Of a stretch of 64,000 bases of DNA, positions 1 to 8,752 are shown in pieces. Where the stretch lies: contig NZ_CP109446.1 in assembly GCF_036227265.1 (NCBI RefSeq), positions 4,163,001 to 4,227,000 on the forward strand. The letters are read 5' to 3'. This DNA comes from Streptomyces sp. NBC_01476 (GTDB taxonomy: Bacteria > Actinomycetota > Actinomycetes > Streptomycetales > Streptomycetaceae). The position numbers were made by a program, and so were the translations under genes. The notes below the pieces were generated by a model. The model saw only the letters and a program-made list of their open reading frames with translations, was not told the origin of the DNA and made no database searches. Numbering within the stretch: the first letter of the stretch is position 1; each line of letters opens with the position of its first letter.

Positions 1-1
1 G

Positions 2-103
2 CCCCGTGAGCGGCGCGATCAGGTGCAGTGGGGGACGACCGCCGCGGTGCTGGTCGCGTCGCTGGCCGTCACCGCGGTCGCTGTGGCACAGGTCACGTCC
101 TAG
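2..103 (+). CDS. C-terminal end of a membrane protein, probably rhomboid-family protease (partial)
   Basis: The frame is open from the left edge to a TAG at 101-103 and gives about 33 residues. A short charged stretch (PRERRDQ) is followed by a hydrophobic helix rich in Ala and Val that ends at the C-terminus. Such a terminal helix fits the last transmembrane segment of the rhomboid intramembrane serine protease that commonly lies next to crgA in Streptomyces. The identification rests on gene order, because no catalytic residue is inside the window. Another small membrane protein is possible. Confidence 0.5.
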   Translation, partial: PRERRDQVQWGTTAAVLVASLAVTAVAVAQVTS

Positions 104-132
104 CGGCCGTGTCCGTTGGCGTTGATCAGACG

Positions 133-352
133 TTATCCACAACGTGTAGGGGTGCCGACGCCTCCTGTGCACAACTGGTGGGAACGGCTGTGCGGAACGG
201 CGGCGATCAGGGTTTTCCCTGCAAGATCAACGAAAGACCGGTGGCCGACACTCTGCCACCGGTCTCGTCACCGGTCGTACCGGCGTCAACCTCGTAGAGG
301 TTATCCACAGATCTTCCGACCTTTTCCCCACTGTGGATAACCGTGTGGAAAA
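133..352. promoter_or_regulatory. Cluster of DnaA boxes
   Basis: The gap between the partial gene and crgA holds two perfect TTATCCACA boxes on the plus strand (133-141 and 301-309) and one on the minus strand (332-340). The last two form a 10-bp inverted repeat with a 20-bp spacer (301-310 and 331-340). Two degenerate boxes lie on the minus strand (166-174, TTGTGCACA; 344-352, TTTTCCACA). TTATCCACA is the classical DnaA box. DnaA-box clusters outside oriC that bind DnaA are known in Streptomyces. Whether this cluster titrates DnaA, regulates crgA or does something else cannot be read from sequence. Confidence 0.7.
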
Positions 353-376
353 CCCGCGCGGGCGCTGCCCGCCCGG

Positions 377-634
377 CTACTTCCACTGCGTGGAGACGAC
401 GAACCCGCCCGCGATGAAGCCGAAGCCGACCACGATGTTCCAGTTGCCGAGGGCGTCGACCGGCAGGCTGCCCTGGGTCACGTAGAACAGCACGATCCAG
501 GCCAGACCGACGATGAAGAACGCCAGCATCAGGGGTGCGACCCACCCGCTGCGGTTGCCGAACTTTATGGCGGTGGCCGTCTTGGCGGGCGGCGGGGTGA
601 AGTCGGCCTTCTTGCGGATCCGTGACTTCGGCAC
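377..634 (-). CDS. crgA: Cell division protein CrgA
   Basis: This 85-residue protein has a basic N-terminus (PKSRIRKK), a short Pro-rich stretch and two transmembrane helices (about residues 32-52 and 65-82), ending in STQWK. This is the size and layout of CrgA, the actinobacterial membrane protein that contacts FtsZ/FtsI-type division proteins and coordinates growth with septation in Streptomyces. The start is GTG, preceded by an AGGAGAG ribosome-binding site. It is divergent from the DUF881 gene, as in mycobacteria (crgA, DUF881, trpG, pknB order), which strengthens the call. Confidence 0.95.
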   Translation of the reverse strand: MPKSRIRKKADFTPPPAKTATAIKFGNRSGWVAPLMLAFFIVGLAWIVLFYVTQGSLPVDALGNWNIVVGFGFIAGGFVVSTQWK

Positions 635-779
635 GAGGGACTCTCCTGTCGATGCGCTGCGTAACCGCGCGGGTGTCGTGGGCTGCGCCGGGTGGATGGG
701 GTGCCTGTGGCGGCACTACCGCTTCCGGGCGTCCGTTAGCGTAGTGCTTCCTCGGGTTGTTAAGGAGACAGGGTATTTG

Positions 780-1565
780 GTGACCGAGCCCGGTGGCACC
801 TCCCCCACCCCTTCTTCCTCCCGGCCTGTCCACCGCACCGTAGCGCTGCGAGTGCTCAGCGCGGGAGTCTTCGCGCTGGCCGGCCTGATCTTCTGGATGA
901 GTTTCGACACCGCCAAGGGCGTGGACATCCGCAGCGACGACCCGCTGCCGAAGCTCTCCGACAACGTCCGCGGCAAGAGCGGCCAGAACGAGAAGCTGGA
1001 GAAGCAGGTCGCCGGGGTCCGCCAGGACGTCGACCGGCTCACCCGGCAAGGCAGCGGCCTGCCGCCTGCCGAGCGCAAGCGCCTGGACGACCTCGCCGCG
1101 GCGGCCGGCACCGACCCGCTGACCGGCTCCGGCGTACGGGTCACCCTCAACGACGCCCCGCCCAACGCCACCGCGCTGGTCCCCGGCGTCCCCGACCCGC
1201 AGCCCAACGACCTGGTCATCCATCAGCAGGACCTGCAGGCCGTGGTGAACGCGCTCTGGCGGGGCGGCGCCCAGGGCATCCAGATCATGGACCAGCGGCT
1301 CATCTCCACCAGCGCGGTCCGCTGCGTCGGCAACACCCTGATCCTCCAGGGCCGCGTCTACTCCCCGCCCTACCGGATCACCGCTGTGGGTGACCGGGGA
1401 AGACTGCGCCAGGCGCTCACCGACAGCCCCGCGATCCAGAACTATCTCCAGTACGTGCAGGCGTACGGCCTCGGCTGGAACGTGGCCGACCCCGGCCGGG
1501 TCACCTTGCCGGGCTACGCCGGCTCGGTCGATCTGCACTATGCGACACCTGTGACCCCGCGATGA
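780..1565 (+). CDS. DUF881 family membrane-anchored protein
   Basis: The protein has 261 residues. A short cytoplasmic N-terminus (about residues 1-25, Pro/Ser-rich) is followed by one transmembrane helix (about 26-45), a coiled-coil-prone Lys/Glu-rich stretch (about 60-100), and the globular DUF881 domain. The domain includes GSGVRVTLNDAP, IHQQDLQAVVNALW and the conserved CVGNTL segment. DUF881 proteins resemble an envelope domain related to YlxW, and their function is not established. The start is GTG 780, with TTG 777 in frame directly before it; AAGGAG lies at 762-767. The gene is conserved between crgA and trpG in actinobacteria. Confidence 0.88.
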   Translation: MTEPGGTSPTPSSSRPVHRTVALRVLSAGVFALAGLIFWMSFDTAKGVDIRSDDPLPKLSDNVRGKSGQNEKLEKQVAGVRQDVDRLTRQGSGLPPAERKRLDDLAAAAGTDPLTGSGVRVTLNDAPPNATALVPGVPDPQPNDLVIHQQDLQAVVNALWRGGAQGIQIMDQRLISTSAVRCVGNTLILQGRVYSPPYRITAVGDRGRLRQALTDSPAIQNYLQYVQAYGLGWNVADPGRVTLPGYAGSVDLHYATPVTPR

Positions 1566-1728
1566 CCCGCCGAAGAGGCTCCCATGACCCGCCGGTGAGC
1601 GTGGCCGCGGGCCGTCAGGAGCCGCCGGATGAACCGATGCCGAAGCTTTGACCAGCACAGCCCCCTTGACGGTCGATCTCCCTTTACTCTGTTCCGGGGA
1701 CTGTCGGGACGCAGAAGAAAGGCAGCAC

Positions 1729-1929
1729 ATGTACGGCTGGATCTGGCGACGCCTGCCGGGTAACGCGTGGGTGCGGGCGTTCACCTCGCTCGTGCTGGTC
1801 CTGGCCGTCGTCTACCTGCTGTTCCAGTACGTCTTCCCCTGGGCGGAGCCGCTGCTGCCGTTCAACGAGGTGACCGTCGACAACAACAACGGCATGAGCG
1901 CCGTCAGTGGGGTGGCCGCGGTTCTATGA
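1729..1929 (+). CDS. Small conserved single-pass membrane protein
   Basis: This 66-residue protein starts with MYGWIWRRLPG, has one transmembrane helix (about residues 15-38) and ends in a polar tail with DNNN. Its ATG is preceded by GAAAGG at 1717-1722. Its stop overlaps the ATG of the next gene (ATGA), so the two are likely translationally coupled. Similar small membrane proteins occur at this position in streptomycetes. No function is known to me. The longer reading from position 1648 has no ribosome-binding site and was not used. Confidence 0.8.
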   Translation: MYGWIWRRLPGNAWVRAFTSLVLVLAVVYLLFQYVFPWAEPLLPFNEVTVDNNNGMSAVSGVAAVL

Positions 1930-2582
1930 GCGCACGCATCCTGGTTGTCGACAACTACGACAGCTTCGTCTTCAACCTGGTCCAGTACCTCTACCAGCTC
2001 GGCGCCGAGTGCGAAGTGCTGCGCAATGACGAGGTGTCACTGTCCCACGCCCAGGACGGCTTTGACGGGGTGCTGCTCTCCCCCGGCCCCGGCACCCCCG
2101 AGGAGGCCGGGGTCTGCGTCGACATGGTGCGGCACTGCGCGGAAACCGACGTGCCCGTCTTCGGCGTCTGCCTCGGTGTGCAGTCGATGGCGGTGGCGTA
2201 CGGAGGAGTGGTCGGACGCGCTCCTGAGTTGCTGCACGGCAAGACATCGGCGGTAATGCATGAGGGAACCGGAGTCTTCGCCGGGCTCCCGTCGCCGTTC
2301 ACCGCCACCCGCTACCACTCGCTGGCCGTCGAACGGGACACCCTGCCGGATGAGTTGCAGGTCACCGCGTGGACGGAGAACGGGATCATCATGGGACTGC
2401 GGCACCGGGACGTCGCCGTCGAAGGCGTGCAGTTCCATCCCGAGTCGGTGCTCACCGAATGGGGGCACCTGATGCTCGCCAACTGGCTGGCGGAATGCGG
2501 TGACCCCGGGGCGGTGGACCGCTCCCGCGGGCTCGCCCCGGTGGTCGGGGCGGGCGGCCGCTCAGGGAGGGCCGGGGCGTGA
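1926..2582 (+). CDS. trpG: Glutamine amidotransferase, aminodeoxychorismate/anthranilate synthase component II
   Basis: This 218-residue class I glutamine amidotransferase supplies ammonia from glutamine to a chorismate-using partner for p-aminobenzoate/folate or tryptophan. The visible motifs are NYDSFVFNL near the N-terminus, LSPGPGTPEEAG, the nucleophile loop FGVCLGVQSMA with the catalytic Cys, and VQFHPES with the catalytic His-Glu pair. A 30-residue Ala/Gly-rich tail follows the domain. No component I gene is in the window, so pabA and trpG roles cannot be separated. Orthologues next to pknB are usually labelled trpG. It overlaps both neighbours by 4 bp. Confidence 0.9.
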   Translation: MSARILVVDNYDSFVFNLVQYLYQLGAECEVLRNDEVSLSHAQDGFDGVLLSPGPGTPEEAGVCVDMVRHCAETDVPVFGVCLGVQSMAVAYGGVVGRAPELLHGKTSAVMHEGTGVFAGLPSPFTATRYHSLAVERDTLPDELQVTAWTENGIIMGLRHRDVAVEGVQFHPESVLTEWGHLMLANWLAECGDPGAVDRSRGLAPVVGAGGRSGRAGA

Positions 2583-4249
2583 CCACGCTCCGGCCGGAGC
2601 GTGCGTCCGACGGTCCGATGTCCTACGAGGACACCGGGCAGTTCGCCGCTGTCGTCCAGCAGCTCGACGACCCGCTGAACGACCCGCTGCCCGGCCGGCC
2701 CCCCGCGGTACCCGAGGAAGCGGCCCCGCTGCGGCGCCACGCGGCGCCTTCCTCCGAGGCGCCGCAGGCCCCTGAGACAGCAGCGGCGCAACCGCCGCCG
2801 GCCGCCCCGGAGGTACGGGAGCAGACACCGCCGGCCGCACCGCCCTTCTACGCCCGGCCGCTCATCACGGACCTTCCCTCGGCTCCGGCGGCGGCCTCCC
2901 CGTGGTTCAGCGGACCGGAGAGCGAGGACGGGAGCCGTGCGGCGGCGCCGGAACCGCCGGTACGTGAGCCCTTCACGACGCCTGAGGCGTTCGCGCCGCC
3001 CGGAGCTTTCCCGCCGCCCGGGGCGACGCGGCGCGAGACCCACCGGCGGGAGGCGTTCCCACTCCCGACGGAGCCCGTACGGCCCACCGAGCCCGTACGA
3101 ACCGAGCCCGTACGAACCGAGCCCGTACGAACCGAGCCGGCAGCCGAACCCCTGCGAACCGAACCCCTGCGAACCGCTCGCACGCGGCCCGAGCCGGTGC
3201 GGCCCGTACCGCCGGCACCCGCGGCACCGCCCGAGCCGGTGCGGGCACCGCAGGCGGTACCGAGCGAGCTGGCGGAGACCGCGCAGCTTCCGGTGGTGCA
3301 GGACCCGGCGGCTCCGCCGCAGCCCCCGGCCGCCGGCGACGGGCCGCAGTTGGCCGGCGGCGAGACCGTGGCCGTGCCGCTGTCGGCGCCGCCGTTCGAC
3401 GGGGGGCGGGCCGCCCGGCGGAAGGCCGCCCGCGGCGGCCACCGGGCCCGCGGCCGTACCCCGGGGCCCGCCGCGGCATCCACCGCGGCGACGGCGTCCG
3501 GCGCGGCTGAGCCGTCCGCCCCGCTCAGCAGGGTCGAGGCGCGCCGGGCCGCGAAGGCCGCCAAGGAGAGCCCCTCGGTCGTCATCAGCCGCGTCGTCGG
3601 TGAGCTCTTCATCACCGCCGGCGTGATCATGCTGCTCTTCGTCACCTACCAGCTCTGGTGGACCAACGTCCGTGCCCACCAGCAGGCCAACAGCGCCTCC
3701 AACAAGCTGGAACACCAGTGGGAGACCACCAAGGACGACCCGAACCGCGCGGCCGGCACCTTCTCACCCGGCCAGGGCTTCGCGATCATGTACATCCCGA
3801 AGCTGGACGTCAAGGCCCCGATCGCGCAGGGCGTCGACAAGAACTCGGTGCTCGACAAGGGCATGGTCGGCCACTACGACGGCTCCATGAACACCGCGAT
3901 GCCGTGGGACAAGTCCGGCAACTTCGCGGTCGCCGCCCACCGCAACACGCACGGCGAACCCTTCCGCTACATCAACCACCTCGTCCCCGGCGACAAGGTG
4001 GTGGTGGAGACGGCCACCACCTACTACACCTACGAGGTCACCAGTTCGCTGGCCTCCACCCCGCCGTCCAACATCAGCGTGATCCAGCCCGTGCCGCCCG
4101 GTTCCGGCTTCACCAAGCCCGGCCGCTACCTGACCCTCACCACCTGCACGCCCGAGTTCACCAGCACCAACCGGCTGATCGTGTGGGGCAAGCTGATCGA
4201 GGAACGGCCGCGCAGCAAGGGCAAGCCCGACGCGCTGGTCGGAGGCTAG
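2579..4249 (+). CDS. Class E sortase with long Pro-rich N-terminal extension
   Basis: The protein has 556 residues. Residues 1 to about 335 are a low-complexity Pro/Ala/Glu region containing tandem TEPVR units (around 3080-3180). One transmembrane helix follows (about 340-362, FITAGVIMLLFVTYQLWW), then an extracytoplasmic sortase domain (about 390-550). The domain shows AVAAHRNTHG (catalytic His), LTLTTCTPEF (catalytic Cys) and the downstream Arg in NRLIVWG. Class E sortases attach surface proteins carrying LAXTG-type signals to peptidoglycan. The GTG start overlaps the trpG stop (GTGA). The extension would be cytoplasmic and is much longer than in a typical sortase of about 220-270 residues. 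Confidence 0.92.
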   Translation: MTTLRPERASDGPMSYEDTGQFAAVVQQLDDPLNDPLPGRPPAVPEEAAPLRRHAAPSSEAPQAPETAAAQPPPAAPEVREQTPPAAPPFYARPLITDLPSAPAAASPWFSGPESEDGSRAAAPEPPVREPFTTPEAFAPPGAFPPPGATRRETHRREAFPLPTEPVRPTEPVRTEPVRTEPVRTEPAAEPLRTEPLRTARTRPEPVRPVPPAPAAPPEPVRAPQAVPSELAETAQLPVVQDPAAPPQPPAAGDGPQLAGGETVAVPLSAPPFDGGRAARRKAARGGHRARGRTPGPAAASTAATASGAAEPSAPLSRVEARRAAKAAKESPSVVISRVVGELFITAGVIMLLFVTYQLWWTNVRAHQQANSASNKLEHQWETTKDDPNRAAGTFSPGQGFAIMYIPKLDVKAPIAQGVDKNSVLDKGMVGHYDGSMNTAMPWDKSGNFAVAAHRNTHGEPFRYINHLVPGDKVVVETATTYYTYEVTSSLASTPPSNISVIQPVPPGSGFTKPGRYLTLTTCTPEFTSTNRLIVWGKLIEERPRSKGKPDALVGG

Positions 4250-4254
4250 CGCCT

Positions 4255-5049
4255 GTGGCCACCGGGGCCGCGGAGCCGGCCGCCAGCAGCGAGCCGGCCC
4301 CGGCCGGCGATCCAGAACGGAAACGCGTGACGAGCAGCAAGCCGCCCACCCGGGGGCCGCTCGCGGCCACCATCAGCGTCATCGGCGAGATCCTGATCAC
4401 CGCGGGCCTGGTCCTCGCCCTCTTCGTCGCCTACTCCCTGTGGTGGACGAACGTCGTCGCCGACCGCCACGAGAAGCAGGCGGGCGACAAGGTACGCCAG
4501 CAGTGGGCCCAGAGCGGCTCCGGCAGCGCCGGCGGTGACACGGCGCCCCGCGGCCTGGACATCAAGGACGGCATCGGCTTCCTGCACGTCCCCGCGATGG
4601 GCAAGAACTACGAGGTGCTGGTCAAGAAGGGCACCTCCACCGACGTGCTCAACGAGGGGGTGGCCGGCTACTACACCGACCCGACCCCCTCCGCGATGCC
4701 GTGGGACAACTCCGGCAATTTCACCCTCGCCGCCCACCGCGACGGTCACGGCGCCAAGTTCCACAACATCAACAAGATAAAGAACGGTGACCCGATCGTC
4801 TTCGAGTCCAAGGACACCTGGTACGTCTACAAGGTCTACAAGGTCCTCGACCAGACGTCGAAGTACAACGTCGCCGTCACCGACCAGGTCCCCAAGGAGT
4901 CCGGCAAGACCAAGCCGGGCCGCTACATCACCCTGACGACCTGCACGCCGGTCTACACCTCCCGCTACCGCTACATCGTCTGGGGCGAACTGGTCCGCAC
5001 CCAGAAGGTCGACCCGCAGCGGACGCCTCCGGCGGAGCTGAAGCGGTAG
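4255..5049 (+). CDS. Class E sortase
   Basis: This 264-residue membrane-anchored transpeptidase is paralogous to the gene upstream. It has an Ala/Pro-rich N-terminus, one transmembrane helix (about residues 46-68, ending YSLWWTNV as in the neighbour) and a sortase domain with TLAAHRDGHG (His), ITLTTCTPVY (Cys) and RYRYIVWG (Arg). The start chosen is GTG 4255 because GGAGG at 4241-4245 is well placed; GTG 4327 is an in-frame alternative. It lies only 5 bp after the first sortase and ends before a strong bidirectional terminator. Confidence 0.92.
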   Translation: MATGAAEPAASSEPAPAGDPERKRVTSSKPPTRGPLAATISVIGEILITAGLVLALFVAYSLWWTNVVADRHEKQAGDKVRQQWAQSGSGSAGGDTAPRGLDIKDGIGFLHVPAMGKNYEVLVKKGTSTDVLNEGVAGYYTDPTPSAMPWDNSGNFTLAAHRDGHGAKFHNINKIKNGDPIVFESKDTWYVYKVYKVLDQTSKYNVAVTDQVPKESGKTKPGRYITLTTCTPVYTSRYRYIVWGELVRTQKVDPQRTPPAELKR

Positions 5050-5076
5050 CGGGTTCCCTTTTCCTGGGCGGACCCG

Positions 5077-5120
5077 AAAGGGGGGCGGCCCGCACCGGAT
5101 GGTGCGGGCCGCCCCCCTTT
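5077..5120. terminator. Bidirectional terminator hairpin
   Basis: A perfect 20-bp inverted repeat (arms 5077-5096 and 5101-5120) with a GGAT loop lies between the convergent sortase and pknB genes. One outer edge is AAA and the other is TTT, so it can serve both strands. Confidence 0.9.
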
Positions 5121-5150
5121 CAGGTGTGAGGTGGAGCTCAGCGGTGGGGG

Positions 5151-7139
5151 TCAGCCGCCGAGACCGTTACCGCCCCCGCCATTGTTGCCGCCGCCTCCGA
5201 AGGCGACAGTCGTCAGGGTGATCTTCTGGCCTTCGTTGAGAGGCTGCCCTGCGGGAACATCCGAGGCCGTGACCACGGCACTGCCGTCATTCGGTCCGTT
5301 CACGACGATCTGGGGGTTGAGCTGCGTATTCTGCAGGTCCTGCAGAACGTCGGAGAGTTTCCGGAACTGGAAGGCCGGCATGGTCGCCGGCGGTGCCTGC
5401 GTCTGCGGGCCCGAGGAGACGGTCAGCACGATCTGGGTGTCCGGGGTCTGCGAGCTGAACGCGTTCGGGCTCTCACCGATGACGGTGCCCGCCGCTGCGG
5501 CGTTCGGCTGGTCCTGACGCTTGACGTTGGTGAAGCCGGCCTGGGCGAGCTGGGCCTTGGCGGTGTCGAAGTCCAGGTTCTGGACGTTCGGCAGCTGCTT
5601 CTGCTCCGGCGGTTCCGCCACCGTCAGGGTGACCGTCGCGCCCTTGGCGAGCTTCGTGCCGGCGTCCGGGTCCTGGGAGAGAACCGTGTCCTTCTCGTCG
5701 GTCGTGGACGTCTTGATCTTCTGCTTGACGTCGAAGCCGAGCTTCTCCAGCTGCTGCCGCGCCGCGTCGTACGTGTCGGTCGTGACGTCCGGCAGCGCGA
5801 TCGGCGCCGGGCCCTTGGAGAGCACCACGGTGACCGTCTTGTCGGACGGGACCTTGGTGTCGGCGGCCGGGGTCTGCTTGCAGACGAGGTTCTTGTCGAC
5901 GTCGTCGCAGAACGCCGGCGCACCCTGGACGACCTGCAGGTCGACATTGGCCGCCCGGGATTTGGCGTCGTCCAGCGAGAGGTTCAGGAAGTTCGGCACG
6001 GTCGCGCCGGAGCCCGGTGAACCGCCGTCGAAGATCGCCTTGCCGAGGAAGATCGCACCCACCAGCACCAGGATGCCGGCGACCACCAGCAGCACGGTCG
6101 AGGTGTTGTTGTTCTTCTTCTGCCGGCGCCGGTCGGGGCGGTCCTCGTAGCCGTAGCCGCCGTCGTCGTCGCGCATCGGCGGCAGCATCGAGGTCTGCGA
6201 GTCCGGCTGCATCGGCAGCGCCGTGGTCGCGGCGCCCTCACCGTACTGGTGCGGGTAGCCGTATCCGGCCGCGCCCATCGCCGCGGCCGCGGCGACCGGC
6301 TGGCCGTCCAGCGCGGCCTCCACGTCGGCCCGCATCTCGTCGGCCGACTGGTAGCGGTAGTTCGGGTCCTTGGTCAGCGCCTTCAGGACGATCGCGTCCA
6401 TCGCCGGCGTGACCTCGGGGTCGTACACCGACGGCGGCTGCGGCTCCTCCCGTACGTGCTGGTACGCGACGGCGACCGGGGAGTCGCCGACGAACGGCGG
6501 CCGTACGGTCAGCAGCTCGTAGAGCAGGCAGCCGGTGGAGTACAGGTCGGAGCGGGCGTCGACCTGCTCGCCCTTGGCCTGCTCGGGGGAGAGGTACTGG
6601 GCGGTGCCGATGACGGCCGCGGTCTGGGTCATCGTCATGCCGGAGTCGCCCATGGCGCGGGCGATGCCGAAGTCCATGACCTTGACCTGGCCGGTCCTGG
6701 TCAGCATGACGTTCGCCGGCTTGATGTCGCGGTGCACGATGCCGGCCCGGTGGCTGTACTCCAGCGCCTGCAGGATGCCGACGGTCATCTCCAGCGACCG
6801 CTCGGGCAGCAGCTTGCGGCCGGAGTGCAGCAGCTCGCGCAGCGTCGAGCCGTCCACGTACTCCATCACGATGTACGGGATCGAGACGCCGTCGACGTAG
6901 TCCTCGCCGGTGTCGTACACGGCGACGATCGACGGGTGGTTGAGCGAGGCGGCCGACTGTGCCTCACGGCGGAACCGGGCCTGGAAGGACGGATCGCGGG
7001 CAAGGTCCACCCGCAGCGTCTTCACGGCGACGGTACGGCCGAGCCGGGTGTCGTGGGCGAGGTACACCTCGGCCATGCCACCACGGCCGAGCACCGAGCC
7101 CAGCTCGTACCGGCCGCCGAGGCGACGCGGCTCTTCCAT
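5151..7139 (-). CDS. pknB: PASTA-domain Ser/Thr protein kinase PknB
   Basis: This 662-residue receptor kinase senses wall precursors or muropeptides and phosphorylates growth and division proteins. The kinase domain (about 11-275) shows the glycine loop LGRGGMAEV, VAVK with Lys40, HRDIKPANV and DFGIARA. Its activation loop carries several Thr (GMTMTQTAAVIGT). An Asp/Arg-rich juxtamembrane region precedes one transmembrane helix (about 345-367). Four PASTA-like repeats follow outside the cell (about 375-650), then a Gly/Asn-rich tail. The ATG at 7139 matches the family start; the in-frame upstream extension is not needed. It is the last gene of the fhaA-fhaB-pstP-rodA-pbpA-pknB series. No pknA lies beside it. 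Confidence 0.96.
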   Translation of the reverse strand: MEEPRRLGGRYELGSVLGRGGMAEVYLAHDTRLGRTVAVKTLRVDLARDPSFQARFRREAQSAASLNHPSIVAVYDTGEDYVDGVSIPYIVMEYVDGSTLRELLHSGRKLLPERSLEMTVGILQALEYSHRAGIVHRDIKPANVMLTRTGQVKVMDFGIARAMGDSGMTMTQTAAVIGTAQYLSPEQAKGEQVDARSDLYSTGCLLYELLTVRPPFVGDSPVAVAYQHVREEPQPPSVYDPEVTPAMDAIVLKALTKDPNYRYQSADEMRADVEAALDGQPVAAAAAMGAAGYGYPHQYGEGAATTALPMQPDSQTSMLPPMRDDDGGYGYEDRPDRRRQKKNNNTSTVLLVVAGILVLVGAIFLGKAIFDGGSPGSGATVPNFLNLSLDDAKSRAANVDLQVVQGAPAFCDDVDKNLVCKQTPAADTKVPSDKTVTVVLSKGPAPIALPDVTTDTYDAARQQLEKLGFDVKQKIKTSTTDEKDTVLSQDPDAGTKLAKGATVTLTVAEPPEQKQLPNVQNLDFDTAKAQLAQAGFTNVKRQDQPNAAAAGTVIGESPNAFSSQTPDTQIVLTVSSGPQTQAPPATMPAFQFRKLSDVLQDLQNTQLNPQIVVNGPNDGSAVVTASDVPAGQPLNEGQKITLTTVAFGGGGNNGGGGNGLGG

Positions 7140-7291
7140 AGCTCTGCCCTCTCTCAAACCCGATCTCAACCGAATCCGTTAACCATTGCCCTGTGCCTGC
7201 TCGGGCATACGCTACCGGGCGTGTCCGGCTCGGCCGCGCCCTGTCCCGACGCCGATACAGGACCGGTACCTGGGCGCGACCCGCCGCTTCC

Positions 7292-8752
7292 TCACTTGTT
7301 GAGGACTGCCTCCATCACCTTCTGGGCGATCGGCGCCGCCAGGCCGCCGCCGGAGATGTCGTCACGGTTGGCGGAGCCGTCCTCCACCACCACCGCCACC
7401 GCGACCGGCGAGCCCTGGTCGGTCATCGCGTACGAGACGAACCAGGCGTACGGCTTGCCCGCGTTGTTGAGTCCGTTCTGCGCGGTACCGGTCTTGCCGC
7501 CGACCCTGACCCCGGGGATCTTGGCGTTGGTACCGGTGCCCTTGTCGACCACCGTCTCCATCATCGACTGCAGCTTCTGCGCGTTCTCCGGGGACAGCGG
7601 CTCACTCAGCTTCTTCGGGCTGGTCTGGGCGATGGTGCTCAGGTTCGGCGCCACCAGCCTGTCCACCTCGTACGGCTGCATCAAGGTGCCGTTGTTGGCG
7701 ATGGCGGATGCCACCATGGCCATCTGCAGCGGGGTCGCCGCGGTGTCGAACTGGCCGATGGAGGACTGGGCGACCTGGTCCGGGCTCATCTTGGTGTCGA
7801 AGTTGCTGGCGTCCACCCGGACCGGGACGAGCTGTTCCTTGTTGAAGCCGAACTGCTCGGCCTCGTCCACCATCGTCTTGAGGCCCATGTCGGCGCCGAG
7901 CTTGCCGAAGACGGTGTTGCACGAGTATTGCAGGGCCTGGCGCAGTGAGGCGTCCTTGCAGGGGATGCTGCCCTCGTTGACCAGGTTGATCGTCGTACCC
8001 GGCAGCGGGTACGGGTCCGGCGACTGGGTGCCCTTGTCGACGTCGGTGATCTTGCCGGACTGCAGCGCCGCGGCCGCGGTGACCAGCTTGAAGGTCGAGC
8101 CCGGCGGGTAGGTCTGGCGGATCGCCCGGTTCAGCATCGGGTCGTCCGAGTCGGCCTTCTTCTGGAGGTTGACCCAGTTGGTCTCGTCGGTCGTGGAATT
8201 GCCGGCGATGGTCGACGGGTCGTACGACGGGGTGCTCGCCATGGCGAGGATCGCGCCGGTACGGGGGTCGATCGCGGCGACCGCGCCTTTCTTGTTGCCC
8301 AGGCCCTTGAACGCCGCCTCCTGCGCCTTGGCGTTCAGCGTGGTGACGACGTTGCCGCCCTGCTTCTGCTTGCCGGTGAGCAGGTCGATGGTCCGGTTGA
8401 AGAAGAGCCGGTCGTCGTTGCCGGTGAGGAACTTGTCCTCGACGCCTTCGAGGAAGGACGTGCCGAACGCCTGCGAGGCGTGGCCGGTGACCGGCGCCCA
8501 CATCGGACCGTCGGTGTAGGTGCGCTTGTACTTGAAGTCGCTGCCGCTGGTCGTGGTGTGGCCGGTGACCGGCTTGCCGTCCACGACGATGTCGCCGCGC
8601 GGCTGGGCGTACTGGTTGATCGCGACGCGGCGGTTGTGCGTGTCGTTGGCGAGCTGGTCGGCCTGGACGAACTGCACGTAGTTGACGCGCGCCAGCAGGG
8701 CGAGGACGAGCAGGCCGCAGAAGACCGCGACCCGTCGCAGGGGCTTGTTCAC
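7292..8752 (-). CDS. pbpA: Penicillin-binding protein, class B transpeptidase
   Basis: This 486-residue transpeptidase cross-links peptidoglycan. It has an N-terminal signal-anchor helix (about 7-24), a short dimerisation region, and a transpeptidase domain. The active-site motifs are PPGSTFK (nucleophile Ser), YSCNT (SxN) and GKTGTAQN (KTG). Its start overlaps the rodA stop by 4 bp, the usual pairing of a SEDS glycosyltransferase with its transpeptidase partner. Confidence 0.96.
   Translation of the reverse strand: MNKPLRRVAVFCGLLVLALLARVNYVQFVQADQLANDTHNRRVAINQYAQPRGDIVVDGKPVTGHTTTSGSDFKYKRTYTDGPMWAPVTGHASQAFGTSFLEGVEDKFLTGNDDRLFFNRTIDLLTGKQKQGGNVVTTLNAKAQEAAFKGLGNKKGAVAAIDPRTGAILAMASTPSYDPSTIAGNSTTDETNWVNLQKKADSDDPMLNRAIRQTYPPGSTFKLVTAAAALQSGKITDVDKGTQSPDPYPLPGTTINLVNEGSIPCKDASLRQALQYSCNTVFGKLGADMGLKTMVDEAEQFGFNKEQLVPVRVDASNFDTKMSPDQVAQSSIGQFDTAATPLQMAMVASAIANNGTLMQPYEVDRLVAPNLSTIAQTSPKKLSEPLSPENAQKLQSMMETVVDKGTGTNAKIPGVRVGGKTGTAQNGLNNAGKPYAWFVSYAMTDQGSPVAVAVVVEDGSANRDDISGGGLAAPIAQKVMEAVLNK

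Noticed and set aside
207..1784. Long minus-strand frames over the crgA/DUF881 region
   Set aside because: They run over real genes on either strand, including the verified crgA frame, and lack domains.
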